A DNA stretch of 64,000 nucleotides from Diphasiastrum complanatum (taxonomy: Eukaryota; Streptophyta; Lycopodiopsida; Lycopodiales; Lycopodiaceae), in NCBI GenBank assembly GCA_029204225.1, contig CM055102.1, forward strand, positions 19,590,688 to 19,654,687, written 5' to 3'. Position numbers and translations under genes: made by a program. Shown here piece after piece: positions 11,191-20,759 of this stretch (positions are counted from its first letter, which is position 1; each line of letters begins with the position of its first letter). Under the pieces are notes generated by a model that was given only the letters and a program-made list of their open reading frames with translations, did no database searches and was not told where the DNA came from.

Positions 11191-11867
11191 CCATATCAAC
11201 TGCAACATGTATATGTGAATAAGCATAAGTAGGAACCTGTATATGTGACTCTGACACACTATGGGATACAATGACGAGCTCAGGTAGATCAATAACTATC
11301 TCAAGTATATCAGGCAACTCGCTCACACTATGTGATGTAGAATCATCCTCATGTGTATCACTAGCAATGTGTGAATCAACCTCATGTGAATTGCTAGCAA
11401 TGTGTGACTCTATCTCTATTTGTCCCACACAAGAAAGTGGAACCTTGCATACAGAAGAATGTTCATGAGGGAAATCAAAATGAGTAGAACTCTCAAGAGC
11501 TATGATACCACTCGTAAGAGCGAGAGGAGGAACAAATGCAGAATCATCATCGAAAAATATAAGAAGGCAAAGTACAGGTAGAAAGTCATGCCACTCAGAG
11601 ATAGGTGGATGAGAATGGACATAGTCAAGCCACTTCGACCTAGCAGAACCCTTTAGAAGAAAAATTGCATCAAAAATCTTAATAGGACCTAGACAAGTTG
11701 GCCGATAAGTATCCAAGAAATACTGAAGATGTGCCACATATGTTCAGATGGTTATCACTATTAAAAACAAAAAGATAATCTAAAGGGGATAGAGACCAAA
11801 AATTAGAAGTCATGATAAAAAATAAAATCAAAAGTAACTGAAAAGAATACGTAACCCAATGATTCAA
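11174..11867 (-). pseudogene. Unrecognised ORF, possibly a gag fragment of another element
   Basis: A 187-codon minus frame (11737-11174) opens with HLQYFLDTYRPTCLGPIKI and GSARSKWLDYVHSHPPISE, then becomes an imperfect Ser/His/Asp repeat (HIASNSHEVDSHIASDTHED). Upstream to 11867 a second frame gives SNFWSLSPLDYLFVFNSDNH. Composition and position next to a truncated gypsy RT suggest TE-derived coding DNA, but I recognise no domain. It may be a gag-like region fused to the RT fragment by deletion. Confidence 0.35.
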
Positions 11868-12480
11868 ATAATCTGGGTGGTTTACTTATTTTTAATTGTA
11901 TAAGGGAGCGTACAAAACGAAGATAAACGAAAAAGTGAAAAACAAAGTCGATGATGAAAAAGAACTATGGAATCGAAACGCAAACGGAACGAAAACTAAT
12001 AAGAATAACGAAAGACAAAATGAAAAATGTGATGGAAAACAGAAACTACAAAATGGAATGGAAATAACAAAACAACAACCACAGGCAGAAAGTTAAGCCA
12101 GACAAGAATACGAACAACAGATTTTAATGACAAAAGGGAAATGGAAAGCTCCAAACAAGTAACACGTAGGAAGCCGACGGGCAGGGCAAGAGAAGGGAGT
12201 TAGTGGGCCAAAAAAAAATTGGACAATAAATTGGCAAAAGTGAACAAGTAAGAGGGTGCTGGAAAGAAACAAAAAGGCTAGGTTTTTGGGACAACAAAAT
12301 GGCAAAAATGAGGAGGGAATAGGGCGATAAAAATAGTAGTAGGCAGGCACCAAAAATGGCAGCAAATGGGTGCAAAAAATAGTTGCAAGAAAAGCGAAAA
12401 AGAAAGCAAGGTACCTAGGTGGGTGTTGATCCTTCGTCCAACGGTAGTGCCAACAAAATAGGTGAAATGCTGAAGATGAT
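11868..12480. other. Purine-rich stretch without recognisable gene
   Basis: The + strand is A- and G-rich with many AAA/GGAAA words. Hydrophobic minus-strand frames here (Phe/Leu/Ser-rich) reflect composition only. It leads into the tandem repeat. Confidence 0.5.
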
Positions 12481-12489
12481 GTAGCCATT

Positions 12490-13000
12490 GTAGGTGCCAA
12501 CTAGCCACCAAAATAAGCCAAAAACCAGCCACATTAGGGTGCCCAAGATGTTGAGGGATAATCGTCGTGTGGGTTGCAAATCGACCACCCAAACAAGTTG
12601 CAAATAAGTGGAGAAAATCGTTGAAAAGGATAAAGGAGTAGGGCACTGGGCAACAACTAGTAAGATCCACAAGTGTCCTACAAAATGATGGAAAAATCGC
12701 TGAAAATGGTGATGAAGTAGGGCGCTGGACAGCCTCCAATAAATCCATGAAACAGGCAATAAATCGGTAGAGAAAATCGACGAAAGTGACAAGGTAGTAG
12801 GGCACTGGCCAACCTCTACCAAATCTAGAAAAATGATGGAAATCTGATGAAAAAATCTATGAAAGTGATGAATTAGTAGGGCGCTAGAAAGCCTCTACTA
12901 AATTCGAAAAAACAATAGAAATCTGATGAAAAAATCAATGAAAGTGATGGGTTAGTAGGGCACTGGACAGCCTCTACTAAATCCGGGAAAAAAAAAGTGG
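12490..13000. repeat. 79-80 bp minisatellite, at least five units
   Basis: The anchor GTAGGGCRCTGG recurs at 12638, 12718, 12797, 12876 (GCTAG variant) and 12955, giving spacings of 80, 79, 79 and 79. Each unit carries AGCCTCTACTAAAT and ATCTGATGAAAAAAT-type blocks. More diverged units can be followed back to about 12490 (GTAGGTGCCAAC). The long minus frames across it are periodic and therefore not gene evidence. Confidence 0.85.
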
Positions 13001-13018
13001 TGCAAATATGAGGATAAT

Positions 13019-13400
13019 GCTCTGACACCAAGTTACAAATGATGAAGCCACAATTGATCTAGAGCTAAGCTATGAAAGCATCACGTAAGCAAGGCTTAAC
13101 CCTAGAAAGCATGACAGAGAGAGATTAAGAAGACTAAAGAGAGAGATTAAGGAGACTAGAGAGAGAGAGAGAGGGAGAGATCAATATCATCAGCTGAATA
13201 AAAGACTACAATGCTGCCCTATATATACCGCACCAATGAACCCTAAAATAAGAATTCAACAATAGAGGGAGGCAGAAGATTTGGAGGGAAAATAGTGCGT
13301 CCCCCCAATAGGAGGACCCCCACTCTAAATCAATATGACCAAGTCCTAAAAATGTGACCAAATGTGGCCCAAGGTGAGTACATGAATAAAAAGGGCAATA
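13019..13400 (-). repeat. Copia-type primer site and LTR remnant, reverse
   Basis: On the minus strand, TGGTGTCAGAGC (13030-13019) is an initiator-Met primer site with one mismatch to TGGTATCAGAGC. It follows an LTR end near 13033. The adjoining LTR-like sequence contains short GA runs (AGAGAGAGATTAAG twice, then a GA tract near 13150) and a TATA-like CTATATATACC near 13220. The upper limit near 13400 is uncertain. The minisatellite would then sit in the 5' leader of this element. Confidence 0.55.
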
Positions 13401-13419
13401 GGCCTACTTATGCATAATA

Positions 13420-13880
13420 AAAAATAAAAGAATGGATGTGGCAAATCTAATGAGCTGAGTCCATAACTTCTGAGAGTAAATAATACATTTAAAAGCTCGA
13501 ATGTGCTTGAGTGAAGGTTTCAAGCTAGGTGTTTTGCCGTTTAGAGCTTTTGTAATGGATCGATTCTGTAGATAGGAAGTAGTTGTGATAGCTTCTGTCC
13601 AGAATTTCTTTGGAAGAGAGGCATGGGCCAACATGCTCTTGGCACTTACAATCAGTGTTCGATTCTTCCTTTCAGCTATACCATTGGACTGAGGTGAATA
13701 GGTAGTTGTAAATTGTTGGTGTATTCTATTCGCCTTGCAGAACTCCTTGAATTTGATGAAGATAAATTCCCCCCCTCCAGTGCATAGAGCCTTGATTTTT
13801 CTTCGTGTCTCATTTTCAACAGATGCCTTGAACTATTTGAAGAATTTGAATGTGTAGGCTGATATTCCAAGGAATATTCA
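13420..13880 (-). pseudogene. Ty1/copia integrase core, 3' part
   Basis: Minus-strand reading gives FKASVENETRRKIKALC, GGGEFIFIKFKEFCKAN, then the catalytic-Glu region YSPQSNGIAERKNRTL and MLAHASLPKKFWTEA. It ends near ALNGKTPSLKPSLKHI. At least two frame changes are needed (near 13670 and 13810). The Asp in the usual RTDGGGEF motif reads ...ALCTGGGEF, so it is lost. The gene is cut near 13860 by the LTR element 13860-19058; matching upstream integrase is found beyond 19058. Confidence 0.88.
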
Positions 13881-14523
13881 AGCTATCCTGTGGAACATCT
13901 TTAAAAATACAAGCAAGATAGAATTTACACGCATAACTTGCCCATCAAATTTAGGCTTTTACTTTATCTATAATGGCTTACTTATTCAGTTCTAAGTTTA
14001 AATTGTCATGGGCACTACACATAGATATGTAATTTCAAGTTATGTAAAAGTTAGTCACAAAGGCCTACTGGGGGTTCGTCCCATGGCACCAATGTGATTC
14101 AAAGTTAAGTTAGTCTATGCGGCTTACTTGTCCCACAGTGCCTTTTCTTAAGTGACCACCACTCCAAGTCTATATAGGAGTGGAAGAGTCCATTTTTGAG
14201 AAGAACCTCATTTGCAATAAATGCCTATCTTGTCTTTGAGTGTTTTCCCTTGTGTGGTTTCATGTATTGTGTTACTTCACATTGTAATGCACACTATTTA
14301 TCTTGCAACATGTTAAGTTAATCTAGGCCCTCCATTCTTTAGTAGGTTCAACATTGGAGGAGGAGATTGAGTTTAGGGTTTTATCATTATGGGTTTAAGT
14401 TAACCTAGGCCCTCCATTCTCTAGTAGGTTAAGCCTTAGAGAAGGAGGCTTGGTTTAGGGTTTCTATTATTGTGGCTTTAGAAACTAAGGAGAGAAAATA
14501 GAGAAGAGTGGATCTTACCCTCA
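13860..14523 (+). repeat. 5' LTR of element B (nested in copia)
   Basis: Starts TGATATTCCAAGGAATATTC and ends GATCTTACCCTCA. It matches 18394-19058 nearly end to end by eye, with scattered substitutions and small indels, in the same orientation. A TATA-like TCTATATAGGAG lies near 14172. Near 14420 is CTAGTAGGTTAAGCCTTAG, akin to the duplicated box in the element A LTR. No matching target-site duplication was found at the outer ends. Confidence 0.85.
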
Positions 14524-15012
14524 ATATAAGGGAAACTCCCTAAGATCCTGCTTACAAGATAACACACAATGGAAAACACACTATGGAGCAACCACCCAAC
14601 CAAGTAGAAGCAACCAATCAACTTTAGAACCCTGACAATAAATCAATGATCACAATGAGGAGTAGGGTGAGTTTGGCCTCAATATATAGAGCCAAAAGCA
14701 ACCTGGGCACATAGCTATGCATAGCCCTAAGTTCCCTATACATAGATTCTCCTAAAATACAGTCCTAAGCATGGACCACCTATTCATAGAATTGCTATTG
14801 ATAACTCTACACATGCATACATTGTCTCATACCTTGTCTAAACTCCATTTAGTGTGTTTTGGGCCTCACAAGGATATTACTTACTTTTGGGTCACATCCA
14901 GTATGACGTTGCATAACTAACAGCTTGATTTACTAGAGTACCGTGTATCCAAGACTAGGAATATACTGAATCCTACTTACTAGTCATGGACATAACATTC
15001 TTCCCTCCTTAA
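14524..15012 (-). repeat. Gypsy-type 3' LTR and polypurine tract, reverse
   Basis: On the minus strand a purine tract (reverse complement of 14998-15012, TTTAAGGAGGGAAGAA) precedes TGTTATGTCC at 14997, the LTR start. A TATA-like CTCTATATATTGAGG lies near 14690. The start resembles that of the other gypsy LTR (TGTTACATGCC at 8801). It runs to the junction with the element B LTR at 14523, so its 3' end is probably lost. It belongs to gypsy debris in the interior of element B. Confidence 0.6.
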
Positions 15013-16800
15013 ACTACTTCTATCCTTAGAAGCTCTCTAAACAGAAAAGAATTAAAGCTCCTTTAACTTTCAATATTAACCGAGAAAATCATTATCCTTA
15101 GTCTGACTTTCATATCAAACAAGTACTCAGAGATAAACCTATTTCAAATCATTAATTTTTGCTCTAGAGTACAACTCAGGTTTGAAAAAGTTCACTAAGC
15201 GATAAATTTCCCAACTGGGTTATATTCACTATAAGTTAGTAACATCACCTTCATTAAAGCATTTACATGAAACATTGGGTGAGATAATCTAACTTAAGAG
15301 ATTAAAGTTAAAGAAATAATAAAATCATTATAATTACAATCTGAAATTATCCATAACTCTAACAAATTATCCATAATTCTAACAAATAATTCATCCACTA
15401 GATAATTTCAATTCTCCACAAATAAAATACTTATCTTTGTGAGAATATCTGGAGATCCATAGGCTCTCAAAGAAAATACTGGAGTAGAGAGATTCAAAAC
15501 ACTGATTTGAATTCTTACTCAAATAATAGATAAAAAATTAATCATCACACTTAAGAATCATTACACTTCCTTATTATCCTCTGACAATAATTAAGTATCT
15601 ATTTATGATTCGTTAACCATAAATATTTAGATTCATATGATCCGTCAATCATTTTTCCTGAAATCCAAATCATACTTAATCATTTACAGGATACTGTAGT
15701 ATATGTCTAACATAACTCAGGAAAAGTAAGAGTCATTCCAAAAATCTTTCCATTAAGAAAATATTGGATTTAAGAATACTTCCAAAACATGATTCTTTAA
15801 CTGAAGTGCAAGATTCAAGTTCTATAAACAACTGGTAATTAAAGACTGAATACATACCAAAATGACAATCATCTTCAACTACAAAAACTTTAGATTACAA
15901 TCCAGAATCACATCTAGATATCCAAAGTCCTGCTGAATATCAATTCAGATGTTATTCTTGGATTCATTATGATTCGTTATCCACTTGAGCTCTCTGGGAT
16001 ACAATCACTAATGAGCTGAGTCCCTTCCTTAACTAAGGAATACTCTATTCCAAGAATACTGTATATCCAATGCACATAATTTCAACTGATGAACCCAAAT
16101 GATTCACTAATCATGCGTCTTACAAGCAATATAATTAAAAAATTATCAGTTCCCGGTGAATCCAATCACACTGATCGTTTTACCAATTAACTTCATCCTG
16201 GAGTAACAAAGTACTCAAGTTAATTGCCAATGATTCAGAAATCTCAAATGTCTAGGTGAAGAATTCAATTATACTAGTATAACACCCCATTTAGATCCTT
16301 ACCCAAATCATTCATAAGTTAATCCATAAATCTTCTATACAAAGATTTGTTAACTCTGCAACTATATGTCAAAACAATACTTGATCATATGCTTATGTTC
16401 ACCGACTAGGTTAAGTGCACTAGATAACCTTAGTAACTAGGATTACACAGTAGATTCATACAAGATTAATCGTGCATATATGAGAATAATCTCACTATGC
16501 CCCAGTACATAAACACATTCTTACCTGGCAAATTCCTCCAGAACCCACATATGTTACTCACATATCTCACTGAGATCTTGTAACTCACCTACAAAATATT
16601 TTCTATTTCTCATGAGTAAATAACATATCCGAGAAATCTTTGAGATGAATAAAATTCTCTCTCAGCAGTTTTCCAATCCCATTTACCTCTAATTACATAG
16701 TTTCTCCCACCTGGTTAACCCCACCCCTTTCTGATCCTAGTACTTAAACTAAGATTAGGTTGATCCAATATAGAACTTTCAGACTTACTTCCAAAAATAA
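15013..16800 (-). pseudogene. Degenerate gypsy interior, repeated in inverted orientation at 24430-25490
   Basis: No usable frame survives. Bases from about 15400 to 16790 match, as reverse complement, 25485 back to about 24448 along nearly the whole length. The second copy lacks about 370 bases corresponding to 16082-16450. Position upstream (minus strand) of a gypsy-type polypurine tract and LTR suggests the integrase-to-3'-end part of a gypsy element, heavily AT-shifted. Domain assignment is by position only. Confidence 0.5.
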
Positions 16801-16802
16801 AA

Positions 16803-16893
16803 AATGCAAGATGTACACAACAATTGAGATATGCGATATGTGCGAGATATGTTAGATATGTGAGATGTGATATGCGACACACATCTTGCATAT
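16803..16893. repeat. GATATG mini-repeats bounded by a short inverted repeat
   Basis: ATGCAAGATGT at 16803 is mirrored by ACATCTTGCAT near 16883. Between them lie several GAGATATG/GATATGTG words. It sits directly before the CT microsatellite. Confidence 0.55.
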
Positions 16894-16898
16894 CTTGG

Positions 16899-16982
<84 letters not shown>
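16899..16982. repeat. (TC)n microsatellite
   Basis: About 42 uninterrupted TC units. Ser-Leu and Arg-Glu frames through it are artefacts. It marks the boundary between gypsy debris and the endonuclease fragment. Confidence 0.98.
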
Positions 16983-16985
<3 letters not shown>

Positions 16986-17009
16986 TGCAAATTTTTAAAA
17001 ACGAATCAA

Positions 17010-17617
17010 ATTTTTTCAAAGGACTCGAAAAATTTGAGTCTCTTGATATTTGTGCCGATCCAAACCTAATGTCATCACATATATTATGTATGCAAGAAAC
17101 AAAAAACATGTACAATCACCCATATTTTTCTCCTTTTTTTTGTACATTGAACAATTACAAATTCATAGGAACAACTATAGCATATAAGGAAAATCAAACA
17201 CTTCAAAAATACACAATGCATAATACTGAAACTGTAGAAATTTTATACACTATATTTGATACCAGCCTATTATTACATGTATGTATCATGACATTATATC
17301 AAAAACCACATTGAAACCTAACATCTTATATTCAAACATTAGATAAAATTCTTTCAAACATTGCGTTACATATTCTTGTCATTATTCTCGGTGACTTTAG
17401 TATTGATATGCTAGGTCAAAATGACCATTCGAATGCACTTTATAAATGTATGCAACAATATGATTTTAAATTACAATTTTGAAATGCAACAGCTGTGTAC
17501 GGAAGTCAACTAGACCATATATGGACCAACAACCAGAACTTCAAATGTATCTTAGGATCAACACATGCATATTGGAGTGACCACTCTCCTGTTTATTACA
17601 TATTCCAAGCAAATTAA
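17010..17617 (+). pseudogene. AP-endonuclease-like (EEP) domain fragment, Helentron-like
   Basis: One + frame carries the core motifs of the exonuclease-endonuclease-phosphatase fold in order: ILCMQET (metal-binding Glu, near 17095), VCIMTLYQKPH, VIILGDFSIDML (GDFN-type motif with Ser for Asn, 17390), GSQLDHIWTNN and HAYWSDHSPVYYIF (SDH motif, 17576). It ends at TAA 17615-17617. Two in-frame TGAs (17312 and near 17490) break it, with no frameshift. In LINEs this fold is N-terminal to RT. Here a terminal stop and AT-rich DNA follow, and the LDHIW...YWSDH wording is what I recall from C-terminal endonucleases of Helentron-type rolling-circle elements. LINE or another source is possible. The upstream part is lost at the microsatellite. 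Confidence 0.65.
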
Positions 17618-17830
17618 TATAAATTTATAATGACAATTAGCATGTTTACTTGTTTACACTATTTTTATTACCAAACAATACATATATTACAATGACCATT
17701 ATTATAATTATAAACAAAAACACACACAATTACTATTATACTGTCGTTACAAATTTAAGTTTCATACATTAGATTTTATGTGTTTATGGACTTAAAAAAC
17801 AAACACATTATTGCTACACCAAGCAACTAC
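17618..17830. other. AT-rich tail after endonuclease fragment
   Basis: Very AT-rich, with TTATTACC, ATTATAATTATAAAC and similar words. No gene. It could be the 3' flank of the endonuclease-bearing element. Confidence 0.4.
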
Positions 17831-18345
17831 TTTACGGAATTTTTAGAAATCCGTTTCTCCAACTGATAGGCCTTGTCTGTGAATCCTCACACGGTTTCAC
17901 ACCTAGCAAACCTCTGTATGCTAGAAATCATACACCAGTGCTTCACTTTTCGTCTCCAGCCTGCCGTAGACCCCGAACTCTTAGAAGACTTTTCTTCTCC
18001 CGAAGCTCTCTTCAACGGCGACACTGTACTGTGTACACTCCCTGTACGGCTCTGATACCAACTTAGAATTTGCTTTGCACAGGAACACATATCATGCTAC
18101 ACAGTAACACAGACATAAAACACTCTCCACAGCAAGCTCACATAGCAACTGTATTTCTCAAAATGAAATTACAATGTACATATAGTTGTTCACTCAGGCA
18201 ATCCATGCATGACCTAGGTTGCCGTTGGCGGGACACGTGTCCCGTCGACTTGCCTCGTGGCGAGACCAACTGATAGGACCAGTAGCACAGTGATTCTACT
18301 TTAATTCTAACTCCAACACCATAAGGAGTGGGGTTCTTTACATTG
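17831..18345 (-). repeat. Copia-type LTR end, primer site and leader, reverse
   Basis: TGGTATCAGAGCC (reverse complement of 18048-18060) is a perfect initiator-Met primer site. On the minus strand it follows an LTR-like segment (about 18345 to 18062). Below it, down to about 17831, is a more GC-rich leader with a 67-codon frame of no recognised family. The LTR holds GGGACACGTGTCCC near 18230, a perfect palindrome with an ACGT core. LTR limits are approximate. Confidence 0.55.
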
Positions 18346-18348
18346 CAC

Positions 18349-18393
18349 TTGGCGTGGGACCGCCAAATTCTTAACAGAGGGGATAATATAAGC
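18349..18393 (+). other. Stem-loop and polypurine tract of element B
   Basis: TTGGCG TGGGAC CGCCAA (18349-18366) forms a perfect 6-bp stem. It is followed by CTTAACAGAGGGGATAATATAAGC and then the 3' LTR. The same arrangement with a compensated stem pair precedes the 3' LTR of element A at 4245. This fixes element B in + orientation. Confidence 0.65.
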
Positions 18394-19058
18394 TGATATT
18401 TCAAGGAATATTCTAGCAAACCTCCAGAACATCTTTAAAAATACAAGCAGGATAGAATTTTTAAACGCATAACTGGCCCATCAAATTTAGGCTTTTACTT
18501 TATCCGTAATGGCTTAAGTTGTTCAGTTCTAAGTAAATAAATTGTCATGGGCAGTGCACATAGATATGTAATTTCAAGTTATGTAAAAGTAATAAGTCAC
18601 AAAGGCCTATTGGGGGTTTGTCCCATGACACCAATGTGATTCAAAGTTAAGTTAGTCTATGTGGCTTACTTGTCTCACAATGCCTTTTTGTAAGTGACCA
18701 CCACTCCAACTATATATAGGAGTGGAAGAGTCCATTTTCGAAAAGAATCTCATTTGCAATACATGCCTATCTTGTCTATGAGTGTTTTCCCTTGTGTGGT
18801 TTCATGTATTGTGTTACTTCACATTGTACTATACACTATTTATCTTGCAACAGGTTAAGTTAATCTAGGCCCTCTATTCTCTAGTAGGTTGAGCCTTAGA
18901 GGAAGAGATTTAGTTTAGGGTTTTATCATTATGGGTTTAAGTTAATTTAGGCCCTCCATTATCTACTAGGTTAAGCCTTAGAAAAGGAGGCTTGGTTTAG
19001 GGTTTCTATCATCGTGGCTTTAGAAACTAAGGAGAGAAAAGAGTGGATCTTGCCCTCA
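18394..19058 (+). repeat. 3' LTR of element B
   Basis: Direct repeat of 13860-14523, starting TGATATTTCAAGGAATATTC and ending GATCTTGCCCTCA. It contains the TATA-like ACTATATATAGGAG near 18711 and GGTTAAGCCTTAG near 18970. Differences between the two LTRs are scattered over the whole length, so the insertion is not recent. Confidence 0.85.
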
Positions 19059-19062
19059 AGAA

Positions 19063-19760
19063 TACTCACCATGCTTATGACTATCTTTTTTGCATCCATA
19101 TCCATGCTAGTTGGAAATAGCCTTAGTGAGGGCTAGTTGGGAGAAGCCATAAATCGATCTAGTTGGAGCCATAGCCGGTGTGGATGCTGAAGATACAACA
19201 TAATGCTTTTGATTTGTTCTTCAGAAAATAGGTAATAGTTCTTTGAGAAAATTCATCAATAAAGGCTAGAAAGTAAATGACTCCACCTCTGGAAATAGTT
19301 TGCATAGGGTCATGAATGTCACTATGTGCAAGATCTAGCAAACCTTTAGATGAATGGACTTCTGGCATGCTGATAATACAACTTTCACAAAGAGAAGTCA
19401 ATTTGCTAGTAGATGGTAGATCTTGCACTAAATTCATATTTGACATTTGTTGAATACTTTTGAAGTTTAAATGGCCTAGTCTGAAATGTCATTACATATC
19501 AATCGATTCAGAAGTTGAAGTATGAAAAGGATGATTGTTTGTGGAGTAACAATGGCTTAGTTTGTAAAGATAGCCATATCTCCTATCGAAAGCTAAAACT
19601 TTCAGATTTGATATGTGTGGAAAGGCCATGGCTTTAACAGCCAACTAGGTCTGATTTTGGTGTAGCGTTTCAAGTATACTTAAGCAAAAATCTCCTAAGT
19701 TTATGATACTGTCTGCAGCAGTAGCATATTGATTGGTTAGATTCGTTGAAATGCTAACCT
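19063..19760 (-). pseudogene. Ty1/copia pre-integrase and integrase N-terminus
   Basis: Minus-strand reading from about 19640 gives FRLGHLNFKSIQQMSNMNL (GAG-pre-integrase motif), TSLCESC (zinc-module Cys pair) and LLDLAHSDIHDPMQ (first catalytic Asp). It continues with GGVIYFLAFIDEFSQRTITY and FLKNKSKALCCIF, where it stops near 19200. This continues in order into the integrase piece at 13880-13420, so both are halves of one copia copy split by element B. A stop lies in the segment before FRLGH. Sequence 19761-20083 carries a weak extra frame that I cannot assign. Confidence 0.85.
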
Positions 19761-20640
19761 TTGGAAGTTTTTGTTACTTATGCATGACTCTGATAGCTAA
19801 AGTGGTAACCAATGTGAATTCTTAAGGAATTCTGCTGTCTAAGGATTAGTACAAACCGGAAATTGAATGTAACTCTTGTGTGTATTAATAACACACACCC
19901 ATAGTTGCCCATTCCAGTATCACTATGGGAGGTCACGATAGTGAGACATTTGAATACATACCAGCTGAAGATGCTCCACCTTAAGAGCACTGCACCTGCC
20001 TCTTCAATAGGAATGAGGTGGGAACTGCTCATGAGGTGGAAACTGCCAATCTGACTCCATCCACGTTGTTTATCCATGAGCATATGTTCTGAATATTTCT
20101 GTTGCAGGTTCTTGTGAATTTGGTGTCAATGGTCTCTCAATATGTGAACGCAAACCCTCTGCCTTGCTTGTATACTGGATTGAACAAATCAACTGCAAGC
20201 ACTCCCTCGTGACTGTCAATATGAGTCTCTGAATACTGTTTTCAACAATTGTACTTTGTGTGGGCAATGGCATCACTGTAAGTTTGACAGGTTGATTAAA
20301 CTGGCTTCATATAAGTCATCTCATTTTCACGTCCAACTTTATATTAGTAGTCTTGTGAATCATATTGGATACTCTTCTACTTTTTCACAAGCCATTTCGA
20401 ATCCACGAGCTGATGAATGCTTTGAACATTATGTTGAATGAAATTTGGAGATTATTGCTTTTTCCATTCAATCTCAGGAACCAAGCCAGTTCATACCAGT
20501 CCAAGTTGGAAATGCTTCGGCCTTTTAAAACATTCATATATGAGCTTATGAGCTGCTCTTCTTGTGGACGCTAACAGACCTTTGGAACAAAAGGGGCATA
20601 CTGGAAAGCTGCCTACGTATGCACTACCATCACATGGGGC
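19761..20640. other. Unassigned stretch between two copia fragments
   Basis: Several short frames on both strands, none with a recognisable motif. Possibly decayed copia gag or protease, since it lies upstream (minus strand) of a pre-integrase segment. Confidence 0.4.
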
Positions 20641-20651
20641 CATCAATAAAG

Positions 20652-20757
20652 CTTCGAGAACTGAAAGTTTCTGGAAGCTGTTGTTTCCAGAAATGTGCTA
20701 ATCATGGGTGATGATTAGCACATTTCTGGAATTTTGGTTGCAGCTTTTTCTCGAATA
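20652..20757. repeat. Inverted repeat with perfect 21-bp hairpin
   Basis: Bases 20685-20705 and 20711-20731 are exact reverse complements (core AGAAATGTGCTAATCAT), separated by the loop GGGTG. Outside this, TTCGAGAA and AAGCTG near 20653-20680 find imperfect partners CAGCTT and TTCTCGAA near 20743-20756, giving an extended foldback. It replaces the middle of the copia RT gene whose start is at 20894-21235. Confidence 0.9.
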
Positions 20758-20759
20758 TC

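Noticed and set aside
11271-11468. Ser/Thr-rich + strand ORF
   Set aside because: Antisense of the repeated Ser/His/Asp region in the minus frame 11737-11174; no independent support.
12093-12822. Long hydrophobic minus-strand frames
   Set aside because: They come from purine-rich composition and from the 79-bp minisatellite, and repeat with its period.
13855-19063. Target-site duplication of element B
   Set aside because: Flanking bases TAGGC and AGAAT do not match, so the edges have changed or the ends are misplaced; not claimed.
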